From Actinomycetota bacterium (lineage in GTDB: Bacteria; Actinomycetota; Actinomycetes; Actinomycetales; Microbacteriaceae): a stretch of 45,929 bases of DNA. Below are positions 23,661-34,135 of the stretch, piece by piece. Location: positions 1 to 45,929 of the forward strand of contig SXMG01000075.1 of NCBI GenBank assembly GCA_005778835.1. Reading direction: 5' to 3'. The notes beneath the pieces were generated by a model, which worked only from the letters and a program-made list of their open reading frames with translations, had not been told where the DNA came from and did not search any database. Each line of letters begins with the position of its first letter. The first letter of the stretch is position 1. A program made the position numbers and the translations under genes.

Positions 23661-24431
23661 GTGACCGAGCTGCGCGTGTGGGGAATTCCGGGTCTGCCCG
23701 AGATCACTCCCGGCGACGACCTGCCGCGGCTCATCGCGGACGCGGCGCGGGAAGCGGGCGTGATGCCCGGCGACATCCTCGCCGTCACGAGCAAGATCGT
23801 CAGCAAGGCCGAGGGCCGCATCGTGCAGGCCGCCGACCGTGAGCAGGCGATCACTGACGAGACCGTGCGCATGGTCGCGACCCGAGCGCGCGCCGACGGC
23901 GGCACGACGCGCATCGTCGAGAACCGTCTCGGCCTCGTCATGGCCGCCGCCGGCGTCGACGCCAGCAACACGGCCGACGGCACAGTGCTGCTGCTGCCGA
24001 TCGACCCGGATACCAGCGCCGCCGCCATCCGTGCCGCCGTCGAGACGGCCGTCGGAGCGCCGATCGGCGTCGTCATCACCGACACCGCCGGGAGGGCCTG
24101 GCGAGAGGGCCAGACCGATATGGCGATCGGTGCGAGCGGCGTTCGGCTGCTGGATGACCTCCGAGGCTCGCGCGACGCCGCCGGCAAGCTGCTCGAGGTC
24201 ACAGCGCCGGCCGTCGGCGACGAGATCGCGGCCGCCGCCGACCTCGTCAAGGGCAAGTCGAGCGGCGTGCCCGTGGCGGCCGTTCGCGGACTCGGGCGAC
24301 TGCTCGACGACTCAGCACCGGGCGCCCGCAGCCTGGTGCGCCCGCTCGAGGACGACCTCTTCACCCAGGGCACGAAAGAAGCGTGGGACGACGGCTTCTC
24401 AGCCGGCGTCCAAGTGATCGGCCACAACTGA
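23661..24431 (+). CDS. cofE: CofE, coenzyme F420:L-glutamate ligase (FbiB N-terminal domain only)
   Basis: CofE adds gamma-linked glutamates to F420-0 using GTP. The 256-residue protein shows the family motifs [51 protein letters not shown] and [20 protein letters not shown], with the metal- and GTP-binding acidic residues. In mycobacteria FbiB has a second, FMN-binding nitroreductase-like domain that reduces dehydro-F420-0; the gene here ends right after the CofE domain, so that activity is not part of this protein. It is followed by moxR after about 69 nt and could lead an operon extending to cofC. Confidence 0.92.
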   Translation: MTELRVWGIPGLPEITPGDDLPRLIADAAREAGVMPGDILAVTSKIVSKAEGRIVQAADREQAITDETVRMVATRARADGGTTRIVENRLGLVMAAAGVDASNTADGTVLLLPIDPDTSAAAIRAAVETAVGAPIGVVITDTAGRAWREGQTDMAIGASGVRLLDDLRGSRDAAGKLLEVTAPAVGDEIAAAADLVKGKSSGVPVAAVRGLGRLLDDSAPGARSLVRPLEDDLFTQGTKEAWDDGFSAGVQVIGHN

Positions 24432-24500
24432 TCATGCCGCCGCGGTCAGAAGACTCCCAGAGCGCTCTCTGCCCGACCGTGGCAGAGTCGAGGAATGAGC

Positions 24501-25496
24501 ATGATGACGACGTCGACGGCTGAAGGCCTCAGCGCTGAGGAGTTCGCCGCACTCGGTGCGGGCATCCGCAAGGCGATGAACGGCGTTCTCGACGGCAAGC
24601 CCGAAGCGGTCGATATCGCGCTGACGGTTCTGCTCGCCGAGGGGCACTTGCTCATCGAGGATGTTCCGGGCGTCGGCAAGACGATGCTCGCCCGCGCACT
24701 CGCCAAGTGCATCGCCGGCACGGTCAATCGCATTCAGTTCACACCCGACCTGCTGCCCGCCGACATCACGGGAGTCAGCGTCTTCCGGCAGCAGCTCGGC
24801 ACCTTCGAGTTCACGCCCGGTCCGGTCTTCGCCCACATCGTCATCGGCGACGAGATCAATCGCGCGAGCCCCAAGACGCAGAGCGCGCTGCTCGAGTGCA
24901 TGGAAGAGCAGCAGGTCACGGTCGACGGCCGCACCCACCACCTCGAGAGCCCGTTCCTGGTCGTCGCGACGCAGAACCCCATCGAGATGGAGGGCACCTA
25001 CGCCCTGCCCGAAGCGCAGCGCGACCGCTTCATGGCGCGCATCTCGATCGGCTACCCCGATGCCGAGAGCGAAGCGCTCATGGTGCGCGATCGCGAGCAC
25101 GGCAGCCCGCTCGACCGGCTGTCGCCCGTCGTCGACGTCGCGGGCCTGCGCCGCATGATCGCCACGGTGCGCGAGGTCTACGTGAGCCCCGCCGTCGAGC
25201 GGTACGCCGTCGCTATCGTGCAGGCCACGCGCGACGACTCCGCCCTGCGACTCGGCGCGAGCCCGCGCTCGACCCTGCAGCTCGTGCGCGCGAGCCGTGC
25301 CCGCGCCGCGCTCGACGGCCGCGACTTCGTCGTGCCCGACGACATCGACGCCCTCGCCACTACGGTGCTCTCACACCGCATGCTGCTCGTGCCGCGCGCC
25401 CAACACCCCGACGGCCGACCGGTGCGCAGTGTCGACGAGGTCGTCGACCGCATCGTCGCGGCCACCGCGGTTCCCGTGCCGTCGTCGCGGGCCTAG
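24501..25496 (+). CDS. MoxR-family AAA+ ATPase
   Basis: A 331-residue AAA+ ATPase of the MoxR group, thought to act as a chaperone for assembly or activation of protein complexes. It has Walker A VPGVGKTMLARALAKC, Walker B HIVIGDEINRASPKTQSALLECMEE, a sensor region VVATQNPIEMEGTYALPEAQRDRFM and a C-terminal lid domain. ATG 24501 is preferred because GAGGA lies 6 nt upstream; ATG 24495 is too close to that site. It starts a MoxR-DUF58-transglutaminase set with 8 nt and an overlap between genes, a widespread actinobacterial arrangement of unclear role. Confidence 0.92.
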   Translation: MMTTSTAEGLSAEEFAALGAGIRKAMNGVLDGKPEAVDIALTVLLAEGHLLIEDVPGVGKTMLARALAKCIAGTVNRIQFTPDLLPADITGVSVFRQQLGTFEFTPGPVFAHIVIGDEINRASPKTQSALLECMEEQQVTVDGRTHHLESPFLVVATQNPIEMEGTYALPEAQRDRFMARISIGYPDAESEALMVRDREHGSPLDRLSPVVDVAGLRRMIATVREVYVSPAVERYAVAIVQATRDDSALRLGASPRSTLQLVRASRARAALDGRDFVVPDDIDALATTVLSHRMLLVPRAQHPDGRPVRSVDEVVDRIVAATAVPVPSSRA

Positions 25497-25504
25497 GTCG
25501 CACC

Positions 25505-26800
25505 GTGCCCCGCCTGACCGCGCGCGGCATCGCGTTCCTCGTGGTCGGAGTCGCGATCGGTGTCGTCGCCTACGTCATCGAACGGCCCGAGCTGCTGCCG
25601 GTGTCGGCAGTCGCGGTCGCGGCGCCCCTCATCGCCCTGCTCGCCGTGGCCACCTCGAAGCCTCGAGTCCGCGTCACGCGCCAGCTCGACCCCGTGGTCG
25701 CCATCGAGGGCGAGACGGTGCGGGTCGATGTGACCGTCAACGGCCGCGCTCGAGCGGCCGAATGGGTCGAGCGCGTGCCCATGCACCCCGGTTTCGCCGG
25801 CCCGGGTCGTCTGCGCGAGGTGCGGTCGACGCGGCCCGCGACGTTCGGCTACCGCTTCGCACCGGGTCGGCGCGGGCTCGTGAGCGTCGGCCCGCTCCTC
25901 ATCGAGAACCGCGACCCCTTCGCCCTCGCAGTGCGGGTCAGCGACACGATCGCGACGACGACCCAGCTCGTGATCCCGGCAGTGACACCGCTGGCCGTTG
26001 GTCCGATGCCTGACCCGTCAACCGAGGCGGGGCCGCGCACGACGCGCTCGCGTGAGCGCTCCGACGACGACGTCGTCACGCGCGAGTACCGCGACGGCGA
26101 TGCGCTGCGCCGCGTGCACTGGCGCGTGACGGCGCGGCAGGGCGAGCTCATGGTGCGGCAGGAAGAGCCGCAGGCCGGGCCTCACGCCCGGCTCATCGTC
26201 GACACCCAGGCCTCGTCGTACGCCGACGCTCGTAGCGTGCGGGCCTCCCGAGGTCGCGCGCCGTCGAGCGACGACTTCGAGTGGATCGTGCGCATGGCGG
26301 CCTCGGCCGCAGTGCACCTCGCCGAGCGCGGCTACACGGTCGAGCTGACGACGCCAGACGGCCGCGAGGCGCTCGACGACGAGCAGGCTCCGGTCGCCGA
26401 CGGCCCCGTCGGTGACGTTCTGGGGGCGCTCGCGATCGCCGCGCTCACCCCGGCCGACAACGATCTCGATGCGAGCCTGCCCTCGCTGCTGCGCTCGGGT
26501 TCCCTGCCGATCGTCGCGCTCTCGGGAGCGCCCGACGCCGAGACGACGCGATGGATGCTCGCTCAGCGCGCATCCGCCGCCCCCGCCATTGCACTGCTCG
26601 TGGGCACGCCCGCCCCGGTCGTGCTCGATGACGGGTCGATCGACCCCGACCCGGCACGGGACGCGTTCGAGCGCGCCGGTTGGACCGTCGCTCGGGTGCC
26701 TGCGCGCTTCGCGCCCGACACCGCATGGCTCGCCCTGCTCGGCGTGCCCGAGCCGAGCCTGCCCGACTGGGCGGTCGCGCCCGAGGCCTCGCGTGTCTGA
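25505..26800 (+). CDS. DUF58 membrane-anchored protein
   Basis: A 431-residue protein. Two N-terminal hydrophobic segments (IAFLVVGVAIGVVAYVI and LLPVSAVAVAAPLIALLAVA) are followed by an immunoglobulin-like region and the DUF58 signature VVTREYRDGDALRRVHWRVTARQGELMVRQEEPQ around residue 195-230. The C-terminal half is von Willebrand A-like in layout. The family typically works with MoxR ATPases as a membrane-bound partner. GTG 25505 lies 8 nt after the moxR stop, and its own stop overlaps the transglutaminase start, so the three are translationally coupled. Confidence 0.87.
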   Translation: MPRLTARGIAFLVVGVAIGVVAYVIERPELLPVSAVAVAAPLIALLAVATSKPRVRVTRQLDPVVAIEGETVRVDVTVNGRARAAEWVERVPMHPGFAGPGRLREVRSTRPATFGYRFAPGRRGLVSVGPLLIENRDPFALAVRVSDTIATTTQLVIPAVTPLAVGPMPDPSTEAGPRTTRSRERSDDDVVTREYRDGDALRRVHWRVTARQGELMVRQEEPQAGPHARLIVDTQASSYADARSVRASRGRAPSSDDFEWIVRMAASAAVHLAERGYTVELTTPDGREALDDEQAPVADGPVGDVLGALAIAALTPADNDLDASLPSLLRSGSLPIVALSGAPDAETTRWMLAQRASAAPAIALLVGTPAPVVLDDGSIDPDPARDAFERAGWTVARVPARFAPDTAWLALLGVPEPSLPDWAVAPEASRV

Positions 26801-29135
26801 GCGGGCGACCTCGCCGATTCCGCAGCGGCGCTCGACCCTCGGGTTAAGCGCGGCGGCGCTGTTGGCCGTCGCGGCCGCCCTCACGGGCTTCGGGGTGCTG
26901 CTCGACGAGGGACTCTGGGGCCCGACGGCGCTGGTCGTGGCCACCGCGGCCATTGCGACCGCGGCGCTCGTGCGCGTCGCGATGCGGCGGGCTCGCCGGC
27001 TCTTCTCGGTGGTCGCCGCGCTCGGCGCCGCGGGCATCGCTGCCCTGCTCGCGCTCACGCTGCTGTTCGCCGCTGATACGGCGCTACTCGGGCTCGTGCC
27101 GACGCCCGACACCCTGCAGCGGTTCGTCGAGCTGATCCGCGCGGGCGAGCTGTCGATCGCCGAGCAGTCGATTCCGGCGGTCGCCGACGAGGGCATCCGC
27201 TTCCTGCTCGCCTCCGGAGTCGCCGCCTTCGCGGTGCTCGTCGACACCGTGGCGACGGCGAGCCGACGCCCGGCGGCTGCCGCCATCCCGTTGCTGGGCA
27301 TGCTCGCTGTTCCGGTGATCCTCGCCCCCGGTGCACTGCCGCTGTTGACGGTGCTCGCGACGACCGCGGCCTTCCTGCTGCTGCTCGCCCTGCATCGGCC
27401 CGCGGCGAGCGGCGGCGCACCGGCGTTCGGACGCGCGGTCGCCGTCGCCGCCTCGGTGCTCGTCGCGGCGCTCATCGTGCCGCCCCTGCTTCCCTCGGTC
27501 GTGGCGGGCGCCGCCCTGCCCGGCGGGGGAGTCGCGGGCCTCGTCACGGGCATCAACCCCGTGCTCGAGCTCGGCGACGACCTGCGGCGCACCACGCCCG
27601 TCACCGCCCTGCGCTACAGCACCGACGCCGACGGGGGCCTCTATCTGACGCTCTCGCACCTGGCCGAGTTCACCGACGATGCCGTGCAGCCCGTCGTCGC
27701 GGGTGAGCAGGTGCAGCCGGGCACGATCGGCCCTCCCGGTTGGCTCGGTGCTGCGGTCGAGACCACCTCGGTGTCGACCCGCATCCAGCTCGAGAATGTG
27801 CGCACGCGCTGGCTGCCGCTGCCCAGTGCCCCTGAGAGCGTGAGCGGGCTCGCGGGCGAGTGGCGAGTCAACGAGGCCGGAGTGACGCTCAGCACGGTCG
27901 AGGGCAGTGTGCGCGAAGGTGCCTACGAGGTCGAAAGTCTGGTTGCGCAGCCGACGCCGGAGCAGCTGCGCGGTGCTCTCGTGGCCGCACCGCGACTCGA
28001 GCCCTACCGTGCTCTGCCTGAGGGCATCGACCCGATCATCGCGCTCACGGCGCAGCAGGTGGCCGATGCGGCCCCCGGCGACTCGGCGTACGACGACGCG
28101 CTCGCGCTGCAGCGGTACTTCACGCAGGGCGACTTCGTCTACTCCGAGTCGGCGCCCGTCGAGCTCGGCTACGACGGCACGAGCGCCGACATCGTCGCCG
28201 TGTTCCTCGAGGCGCGCGCGGGCTACTGCGTGCACTACGCCTCGGCGATGACGCTCATGGCGCGCACGCTCGGCATTCCCGCGCGCATCGCGGTCGGCTT
28301 CCTGCCGGGCGTGCGCAACCCCGACGTGCCGAGCGAGTACATCGTCAGCACGGACGATCTGCACGCGTGGCCCGAGCTGCACTTCGACGGGCTGGGCTGG
28401 GTGCGGTTCGAACCGACGCCCTCTCGTGGAGCCGTGCCCGGGTACGCCTCGGCCGATGTGCCGGCTCCCGATGAGGTGCCCGAGATCGACCCCGAGACGG
28501 GCGAGCCGATCGACGCAGAGCCCGAAGCTCCAGCGCCAGGCACGGAGACCGACCCGGTCGACCGCGTCACCGGACCGACCGACGCTCCCGACGCCGGCGG
28601 ACTCATCGACGGCGGCAACGACGGGTCGGCCGATGGCTCGGGCGCGCCCGGCGTGCTCGACGGCGGAACGGATGCTCGCGCTCTCGCCGCGGCCCTCACC
28701 GCGCTGCTCATCGCTCTCGTCCTCGCCCCAGCGGTCTGGCGGGCGCTGCGTCGCGCGGCGCGGCTGCGCTCGCCGGATCCTCTCGACCAGTGGCGCGAAG
28801 CGCGCGACACGGCGCGCGATCTGGGGCTGCCCGCCGACCCCGAGCAGACGCCTCGCCAGCTCGCCGAGTCGTGGTCGTCGGAGTGGTTGCCCGACGAGGT
28901 CGCGCAGCTCGACACGGTGCGTCACGCGCTCGAGCAGCGGGCGTTCGCAGGCGGTGCTCTTCCGGCAGCGGCGATCGCGGACACGGCCGATGTGCTGCGC
29001 GCACTGCGCGGCTCCGTACCCTGGTGGGCTCGCGCAGTTGCGCGCATCGCCCCGGTGTCGCTGCTCGACCGCACGCCGCGTGACGAGCGGTTCGCGGTCG
29101 ATTCGGCCTCGATGGCCGGCTCGGTCGACAACTAG
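26793..29135 (+). CDS. Membrane transglutaminase-like protein (TgpA type)
   Basis: A 780-residue membrane protein. The N-terminal 220 residues have about six hydrophobic segments (DUF3488-like). A long extracytoplasmic part contains the transglutaminase-like core: GYCVHYASAMTLMARTLGIPARIAVGF with Cys479, DLHAWPELHF with His524, and RFEPTPS with Glu540 where Asp is more usual for the third residue. An acidic Pro-rich linker (about 560-640) leads to a last membrane segment (ALAAALTALLIALVLAPAVW) and a cytosolic C-terminal domain (DUF4129-like). It probably acts on envelope peptides or proteins. GTG 26793 overlaps the DUF58 stop. Confidence 0.88.
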   Translation: MSERATSPIPQRRSTLGLSAAALLAVAAALTGFGVLLDEGLWGPTALVVATAAIATAALVRVAMRRARRLFSVVAALGAAGIAALLALTLLFAADTALLGLVPTPDTLQRFVELIRAGELSIAEQSIPAVADEGIRFLLASGVAAFAVLVDTVATASRRPAAAAIPLLGMLAVPVILAPGALPLLTVLATTAAFLLLLALHRPAASGGAPAFGRAVAVAASVLVAALIVPPLLPSVVAGAALPGGGVAGLVTGINPVLELGDDLRRTTPVTALRYSTDADGGLYLTLSHLAEFTDDAVQPVVAGEQVQPGTIGPPGWLGAAVETTSVSTRIQLENVRTRWLPLPSAPESVSGLAGEWRVNEAGVTLSTVEGSVREGAYEVESLVAQPTPEQLRGALVAAPRLEPYRALPEGIDPIIALTAQQVADAAPGDSAYDDALALQRYFTQGDFVYSESAPVELGYDGTSADIVAVFLEARAGYCVHYASAMTLMARTLGIPARIAVGFLPGVRNPDVPSEYIVSTDDLHAWPELHFDGLGWVRFEPTPSRGAVPGYASADVPAPDEVPEIDPETGEPIDAEPEAPAPGTETDPVDRVTGPTDAPDAGGLIDGGNDGSADGSGAPGVLDGGTDARALAAALTALLIALVLAPAVWRALRRAARLRSPDPLDQWREARDTARDLGLPADPEQTPRQLAESWSSEWLPDEVAQLDTVRHALEQRAFAGGALPAAAIADTADVLRALRGSVPWWARAVARIAPVSLLDRTPRDERFAVDSASMAGSVDN

Positions 29136-29138
29136 GCT
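29133..29138 (+). promoter_or_regulatory. -10-like TAGGCT before cofC, sharing bases with a stop codon
   Basis: The TAG stop of the transglutaminase gene (29133-29135) forms the first half of TAGGCT, which ends 7 nt before the cofC ATG at 29146. Confidence 0.45.
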
Positions 29139-29145
29139 CATCCTC

Positions 29146-29766
29146 ATGTCTGCCCGCACTTCGCTCGTGATCCCGGTGCGTCCGGCCCTGAGCGCGAAGG
29201 TGCGGCTCGCCGTCGACACCTCGCCCGAAGCGCAGGAGCGTCGCGTCGCCCTGGCCGCGGCGATCGCGCTCGACACGGTCGAGGCAGCCCGTCGGTCACC
29301 GAGCGTCGGCGAGCTGTTCGTCGTCGGGTCGCTCGCCGAGCCCGTCGACGGGGTGCAGGTCGTGACCGACCCGGGCTTCGGGCTGCTCGTCGCGATCAGC
29401 GAAGGGCTCGCGCGCTGCGACGACGCGCTGCCCACGGCGGTGCTGCTCGGCGACCTGCCCGCACTTCAGCCTGCCGACCTCGATGCGGCGCTGCTCGGCG
29501 CGAGCGAGCACCACTGGGCGTTCGTGCCCGACGCCGATGGGGCCGGCACCACGCTCGTCGTCGCGCAAGAGGGGCTGCCGCACTCGCTGCGGTTCGGCGA
29601 CGACTCGGCCGAGCAGCACGGCCGCAGCGGGTACGCCGAGCTCGAAGTCGTGCAGACCTCGGGCCTTCGCCGCGACGTCGACACGCTCGCGCAGCTCGAC
29701 GAGCTGGTCAGGCTCGACGCCGAAGGGGTCGTCGTGCTCGGCCCCCGCACGCGGGCCCTGCTCTAG
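29146..29766 (+). CDS. cofC: CofC/FbiD, phosphoenolpyruvate or 2-phospholactate guanylyltransferase
   Basis: CofC activates the F420 side-chain precursor with GTP (PEP in mycobacteria, 2-phospholactate in archaea) for transfer by CofD. The 206-residue nucleotidyltransferase shows SLVIPVRPALSAKVRLA at the N-terminus, LLGDLPALQPADLDAAL with the catalytic Asp, VPDADGAGTTLVVA, and SLRFGDDSAEQH. ATG 29146 is chosen from the family N-terminus and the TAGGCT hexamer; a much longer open frame from 28426 overlaps the transglutaminase gene and is not used. It is convergent with fbiC (6 nt between stops). Confidence 0.9.
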   Translation: MSARTSLVIPVRPALSAKVRLAVDTSPEAQERRVALAAAIALDTVEAARRSPSVGELFVVGSLAEPVDGVQVVTDPGFGLLVAISEGLARCDDALPTAVLLGDLPALQPADLDAALLGASEHHWAFVPDADGAGTTLVVAQEGLPHSLRFGDDSAEQHGRSGYAELEVVQTSGLRRDVDTLAQLDELVRLDAEGVVVLGPRTRALL

Positions 29767-29772
29767 GTCGCG

Positions 29773-32421
29773 CTAGGCGCCGTCGCGCACGTCGGCGATC
29801 GTCAGGGCCAGTCGACGGCCTGTCGCCGCGTAGCCCTGCTCGCGGTGCGCCTGGGCGACTGCGACACGTTCGGGGCTCGGCGTGCCGTAGGTCGTCGTGC
29901 GCTGGCGTGCGACGCGTCCGATCGACGCGGCCATCGCCTCGAGCTCGGCGACCGTCTTCTCCGACCCGTTGTCGGCGCCGGCCATGCGGCTGATCGTCTC
30001 TTCCATGAGGGTGCCGCCGACGTCGTCGGCTCCGCCCTGCAGCATGAGTCGGGTGCCGTCGTCGGTGAGCTTGACCCACGAGGTCTGGATGTGGTCGATG
30101 CGGCCGTGCAGCATGAGGCGCGCGACGGCGTGCACCGCACGGTTCTCTTGCGGCGTCGGGCCGGGCCGCGCCACACCCGCGAGGTAGACAGGCGAGTTGG
30201 CGTGCACGAAGGGCAGCAGCACGAACTCGGTGAAGCCTCCGGTGTCGTCCTGCACGCGAGCGAGGGTGCGCAGGTGGGCGACCCAGTGGTGGGGAGCATC
30301 CACGTGCCCGTACATCATCGTGCTCGACGAGCGGATGCCCAGCCGGTGCGCGGTCGAGACGATCTCGATCCACTCGGCGGCGGGCAGCTTGCCCTTCGTG
30401 AGCACCCAGCGCACCTCGTCGTCGAGAATCTCGGAGGCCGTGCCCGGAATCGAGTCGAGCCCGGCCTCTTTCGCCGCCGTCAAGAACTCGGCGAACGACA
30501 ACCCGGTGCGGGATGCTCCGTTCACGATCTCCATCGGACTGAACGCGTGCAGATGAATCTCCGGCTGGCGCTTCTTCACCTCGCGCGCGAGGTCGAAGTA
30601 GGCGGTGCCCGGAAGGTCGGGGTGGATTCCGCCCTGCATGCAGATCTCGGTCGCGCCGAGCGCCCAGGCTTCGTCGACCCGGTCGCCGACCTGCTGCATC
30701 GAGAGCGTGAAGGCGTCGGCGTCGGTGCGCCGCTGCGCGAAGGCGCAGAAACGGCAGCCGGTGTAGCAGACGTTCGTGAAGTTGATGTTGCGGTTCACGA
30801 CGTAGCCGACCGAGTCGCCCACAGTGTCGTGCCGCACGCGGTCGGCGAGGTGCGCGAGAGCGTCGAGGTCGGCGCCGTCGGCCGAGAGCAGGGTCAGGTA
30901 GTCGGCGTCGGTCAAGTCGGCCGGAGCATCCTCGGCCCGCCGCAGCACCGCGCGCACGCCCGTGCTGACGGCGACGGATGCTCGCCGCGACTCGTTCGTC
31001 GTGCGCGGCCCCCGCGCCGCCGCCGTGGTCTCGCGCAGCTCTTCCCAGTCGCCGTAGACGTCGTCGAAGTCGCCGCGGGTCTCGGTCGCTCGGCCGACGG
31101 TGTCGATCTCGACGTGCAGGTCGGTGCGTCCAGTGCCCTCGCGGGTCGCCCAGTCGGGGTCGGGCTCTTGCCACGGGATTCCCCGTAGCTCGGCGGACTC
31201 GTCGGCGAGCCCGTCTGGGCCCGCGAGCGCGCGCACGTGCGGCACGATGCGCGGGTCGAGCCACGGCTCTTCGGCGCGCACGTAGTGCGGGTGCGCGGTG
31301 AGGCGCTCGCGCAGAATGAAGCCCGACTCGGCGGTGAGGCGCGCGAGCTCGTCGATCTGCGGCCAGGGTCGTTCGGGGTTGACGTGGTCGGGCGTCAGCG
31401 GGCTGACCCCGCCCCAGTCGTCGATGCCGGCGCGCACGAGCAGCTGCAGCTCTTCGGCGTCGGTGAGGTTCGGCGGCGCCTGCACGCGAGCGCCCGGCCC
31501 GAGCACGAGGCGGCTGACGGCGACGGCGGCGATGTACTCCTGCAGCGCGAGGTCGTCGGTGGCGCGCATGGCCGTGCGGGGCTTGGCGCGGAAGTTCTGG
31601 ATGATGACCTCTTGCACGTGCCCGTGCCGACGCGCCGTCGCACGGATGGCGAACATGCCGTCGACGCGCTCGGCGTAGGTCTCACCGATGCCGAGCAGCA
31701 GTCCGGTCGTGAAGGGTATGGCGCTGCGGCCCGCATCTTCGAGCACTCGCAGACGCAGCTCGGGGTCTTTGTCGGGGCTGCCGAAGTGGGCGAGCCCGCG
31801 CGTCTCGAACAGGCGCTTGCTAGTCGTCTCCAGCATCATGCCCATGCTCGGTGCGACGGGCTTGAGGCGCTGCAGCTCTTGCCAGGTCATGACGCCCGGG
31901 TTGAGGTGCGGCAGCAGCCCGGTTTCTTCGAGCACGAGGATCGCGACGCTGCGCAGGTAGTCGATCGTTGAGTCGTAGCCGCGGGCGTCGAGCCACTCGC
32001 GGGCGGCGGGCCAACGGTCTTCGGGTCGGTCGCCGAGGGTGAAGAGCGCCTCTTTGCAGCCGAGCGCGGCACCCTGACGGGCGATCTCGAGCACCTCATC
32101 GGGGGAGAGGAACGGGGCTTTGCCTTGAGCTGAGAGCTGGTTGGGGGTTTGCACGAACACGCAGTAGTGACAGCGGTCGCGGCAGAGGTGCGTGAGCGGG
32201 ATGAACACTTTGCGCGAGTACGTGATGACGCGGGGGCGTCCGGCCTTCTCGAGCCCAGCATCCCGAACGCGACCGGCGACCGCGAGCAGCCGGTCGAGGT
32301 CGTCGCCACGGCAGTGCAGCAGCGTCTCAGCCTCGGTCGCGTCGAGCGTCACACCGCTCTCGGCACGCTTGAGCGCGCGCGACAGGGCGGATGCCGTCGG
32401 GGTGAAGTCGAACGCAGTCAC
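29773..32421 (-). CDS. fbiC: FbiC, bifunctional FO synthase (CofG-CofH fusion)
   Basis: FbiC makes the deazaflavin chromophore FO of F420 from tyrosine and a ribityl-diaminouracil, using two radical SAM domains. The 882-residue protein has CofG motif CRDRCHYC (Cys80, Cys84, Cys87) at the N-terminus and the CofH motif CYTGCRFC (Cys552, Cys556, Cys559) in the C-terminal half, each binding a 4Fe-4S cluster. Typical FbiC stretches are [39 protein letters not shown] and [14 protein letters not shown] hexamer lies 9 nt before GTG 32421. With cofC, cofD and cofE nearby, the F420 pathway is nearly complete here. Confidence 0.96.
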   Translation of the reverse strand: MTAFDFTPTASALSRALKRAESGVTLDATEAETLLHCRGDDLDRLLAVAGRVRDAGLEKAGRPRVITYSRKVFIPLTHLCRDRCHYCVFVQTPNQLSAQGKAPFLSPDEVLEIARQGAALGCKEALFTLGDRPEDRWPAAREWLDARGYDSTIDYLRSVAILVLEETGLLPHLNPGVMTWQELQRLKPVAPSMGMMLETTSKRLFETRGLAHFGSPDKDPELRLRVLEDAGRSAIPFTTGLLLGIGETYAERVDGMFAIRATARRHGHVQEVIIQNFRAKPRTAMRATDDLALQEYIAAVAVSRLVLGPGARVQAPPNLTDAEELQLLVRAGIDDWGGVSPLTPDHVNPERPWPQIDELARLTAESGFILRERLTAHPHYVRAEEPWLDPRIVPHVRALAGPDGLADESAELRGIPWQEPDPDWATREGTGRTDLHVEIDTVGRATETRGDFDDVYGDWEELRETTAAARGPRTTNESRRASVAVSTGVRAVLRRAEDAPADLTDADYLTLLSADGADLDALAHLADRVRHDTVGDSVGYVVNRNINFTNVCYTGCRFCAFAQRRTDADAFTLSMQQVGDRVDEAWALGATEICMQGGIHPDLPGTAYFDLAREVKKRQPEIHLHAFSPMEIVNGASRTGLSFAEFLTAAKEAGLDSIPGTASEILDDEVRWVLTKGKLPAAEWIEIVSTAHRLGIRSSSTMMYGHVDAPHHWVAHLRTLARVQDDTGGFTEFVLLPFVHANSPVYLAGVARPGPTPQENRAVHAVARLMLHGRIDHIQTSWVKLTDDGTRLMLQGGADDVGGTLMEETISRMAGADNGSEKTVAELEAMAASIGRVARQRTTTYGTPSPERVAVAQAHREQGYAATGRRLALTIADVRDGA

Positions 32422-32430
32422 AGTGCGCTC

Positions 32431-32436
32431 AGCCTA
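32431..32436 (-). promoter_or_regulatory. -10-like TAGGCT before fbiC
   Basis: Reverse-strand TAGGCT, 9 nt upstream of GTG 32421, a slightly longer gap than at the other starts. Confidence 0.35.
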
Positions 32437-32475
32437 CGCCCGGCGTACCGGTGCCTCCTGAGTCGACTCAGTGGC

Positions 32476-33960
32476 TCAGGTGCCGCAGTAGGTCGTGTAC
32501 GGCTCGAACGTGGCGGGGGCGGGTTCGGCGTACCGCTCGAGCCCGGCACGCTCGTCAAGCGGGCGGCCGACGGCCTCGAGCAGTCGGTCGAAAGGCGCCA
32601 GGTCGCCGTCGGTCGCCGCCCCGAGCGCCTCTTCGACGAAGTGGTTGCGAGGGATGTACACGGGGTTGACGCGGTCCATCGCGTCCGCGTGGGGTTCGAG
32701 AGCGAGCCACCGCTCAGCCCACGCCTCGCCTGCGGCACTCTCGAGCACGTCGGGTCGAACGCCGCCGCGGGCGGATGTCGCCAGCGCACGGAACGTCGAG
32801 GTGTAGTCGGTGCGCGCTACTTCCATGAGCCCGAGCAGGTCGGTGGCGAGTGTCGCCGTGATCTCGTCGGAGACCGCCTCGCCGAGGCCGAGCTTTGCGC
32901 GCATGAGCGCGACCCACGCGTCGGCGTAATGCGCGCTGAACCGTTCAAGCGCTCCGGTCGCGAGTTCGATGGCGTGCTGAAGGTCGTCGTCGATGAGCGG
33001 CAGCAGTGTCTCGGCGAAGCGGGCAAGGTTCCACTCGGCCACGATCGGCTGGTTGCGGTACGCGTACCGGCCGCCGTGGTCGATCGAGCTGTAGACGCTC
33101 GCGGGGTCGTAGCCGTCGAGAAAGGCGCATGGGCCGTAGTCGATCGTCTCGCCCGAGATCGTCATGTTGTCGGTGTTCATGACGCCGTGCACGAAGCCGA
33201 TGCTCATCCATCGTGCGATGGTCGCCGCCTGGGCCTCGATCACGGCGTCGAGCAGCGCGAGGGCCGGCCTTTCGGCGCTGGCCGCCGCCGGCGCATGGCG
33301 GGCGATCGCGACGTCGGTGAGACGGTGCAGCAGGTCGCGGTCGTCCTGCGTCGCGACGTACTGGAACGTGCCGACGCGCAGGTGGCTGCTGGCGATGCGG
33401 GCGAGCACTGCTCCGGGCAGCACCGTCTCCCGGCGCACCGGTCGACCGGTCGCCACGACGGCGAGCGATCGCGTGGTCGGCACCCCGAGGGCGTGCATGG
33501 CCTCGCTGACGAGGTACTCGCGCAGCATGGGCCCGATGGCGGCGTAGCCGTCGCCGCCGCGGGCGAACGGCGTCGGGCCCGATCCCTTGAGGTGAAGGTC
33601 GCGGAGCGTGCCGTCGGCATCGGTCAGCTCGCCCAGCAGCAGCGCGCGGCCGTCGCCCAGCCGTGGGCTGAAGCCGCCGAACTGGTGGCCCGCGTAGGCC
33701 TGTGCGACCGGCGTCGCTCCCTCCGGCACGGCAGCGCCCGTCAGCAGCGCGATGCCCTCGTCCCCGCGAAGCCACGCCGGCGCGATGCCGAGCTCGCCGG
33801 CGAGCGGCTCGTTGAGCGCGACCACTTGCGGGGCGGGCGCGGCCTCCGCCGACCACGGGATGCTCAGCTCGGGCAATTCGCGAGCGAAGCGCCCCCCGAG
33901 CACGACAGGGCGAGTGCCCGTGCGTGCGGTCTCGCTGCGCGTTGTCGTCGACGAACTCAT
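32476..33960 (-). CDS. selO: SelO/YdiU protein adenylyltransferase
   Basis: SelO is a kinase-like protein that transfers AMP to proteins (AMPylation), linked to redox stress in bacteria and mitochondria. The 494-residue protein shows the family stretches [102 protein letters not shown] and [15 protein letters not shown]. It ends in TYCGT, with Cys492 three residues from the end, the position of the redox-active Cys/Sec in this family. The longer frame to 34380 is a shadow; ATG 33960 has a TACGGT hexamer 6 nt upstream. Confidence 0.94.
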   Translation of the reverse strand: MSSSTTTRSETARTGTRPVVLGGRFARELPELSIPWSAEAAPAPQVVALNEPLAGELGIAPAWLRGDEGIALLTGAAVPEGATPVAQAYAGHQFGGFSPRLGDGRALLLGELTDADGTLRDLHLKGSGPTPFARGGDGYAAIGPMLREYLVSEAMHALGVPTTRSLAVVATGRPVRRETVLPGAVLARIASSHLRVGTFQYVATQDDRDLLHRLTDVAIARHAPAAASAERPALALLDAVIEAQAATIARWMSIGFVHGVMNTDNMTISGETIDYGPCAFLDGYDPASVYSSIDHGGRYAYRNQPIVAEWNLARFAETLLPLIDDDLQHAIELATGALERFSAHYADAWVALMRAKLGLGEAVSDEITATLATDLLGLMEVARTDYTSTFRALATSARGGVRPDVLESAAGEAWAERWLALEPHADAMDRVNPVYIPRNHFVEEALGAATDGDLAPFDRLLEAVGRPLDERAGLERYAEPAPATFEPYTTYCGT

Positions 33961-33966
33961 CCCAAG

Positions 33967-33972
33967 ACCGTA
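33967..33972 (-). promoter_or_regulatory. -10-like TACGGT before selO
   Basis: Reverse-strand TACGGT ends 6 nt before ATG 33960 and fixes the SelO start. Confidence 0.45.
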
Positions 33973-34135
33973 CGCCGACCACCTGAGCGCGTCGAGCACG
34001 CCGACCGCGTCGATCAAGTGCTGAGTGACCGCCTTGGGCTCGTCGAGCATGCCGTCCGAGCGCTGACCGCATGCTTCCACCTGAACCAGCGCCGTCTCGC
34101 AGCACGGCGAGTCCCCGAGCGCCTCCACCCCCAGA

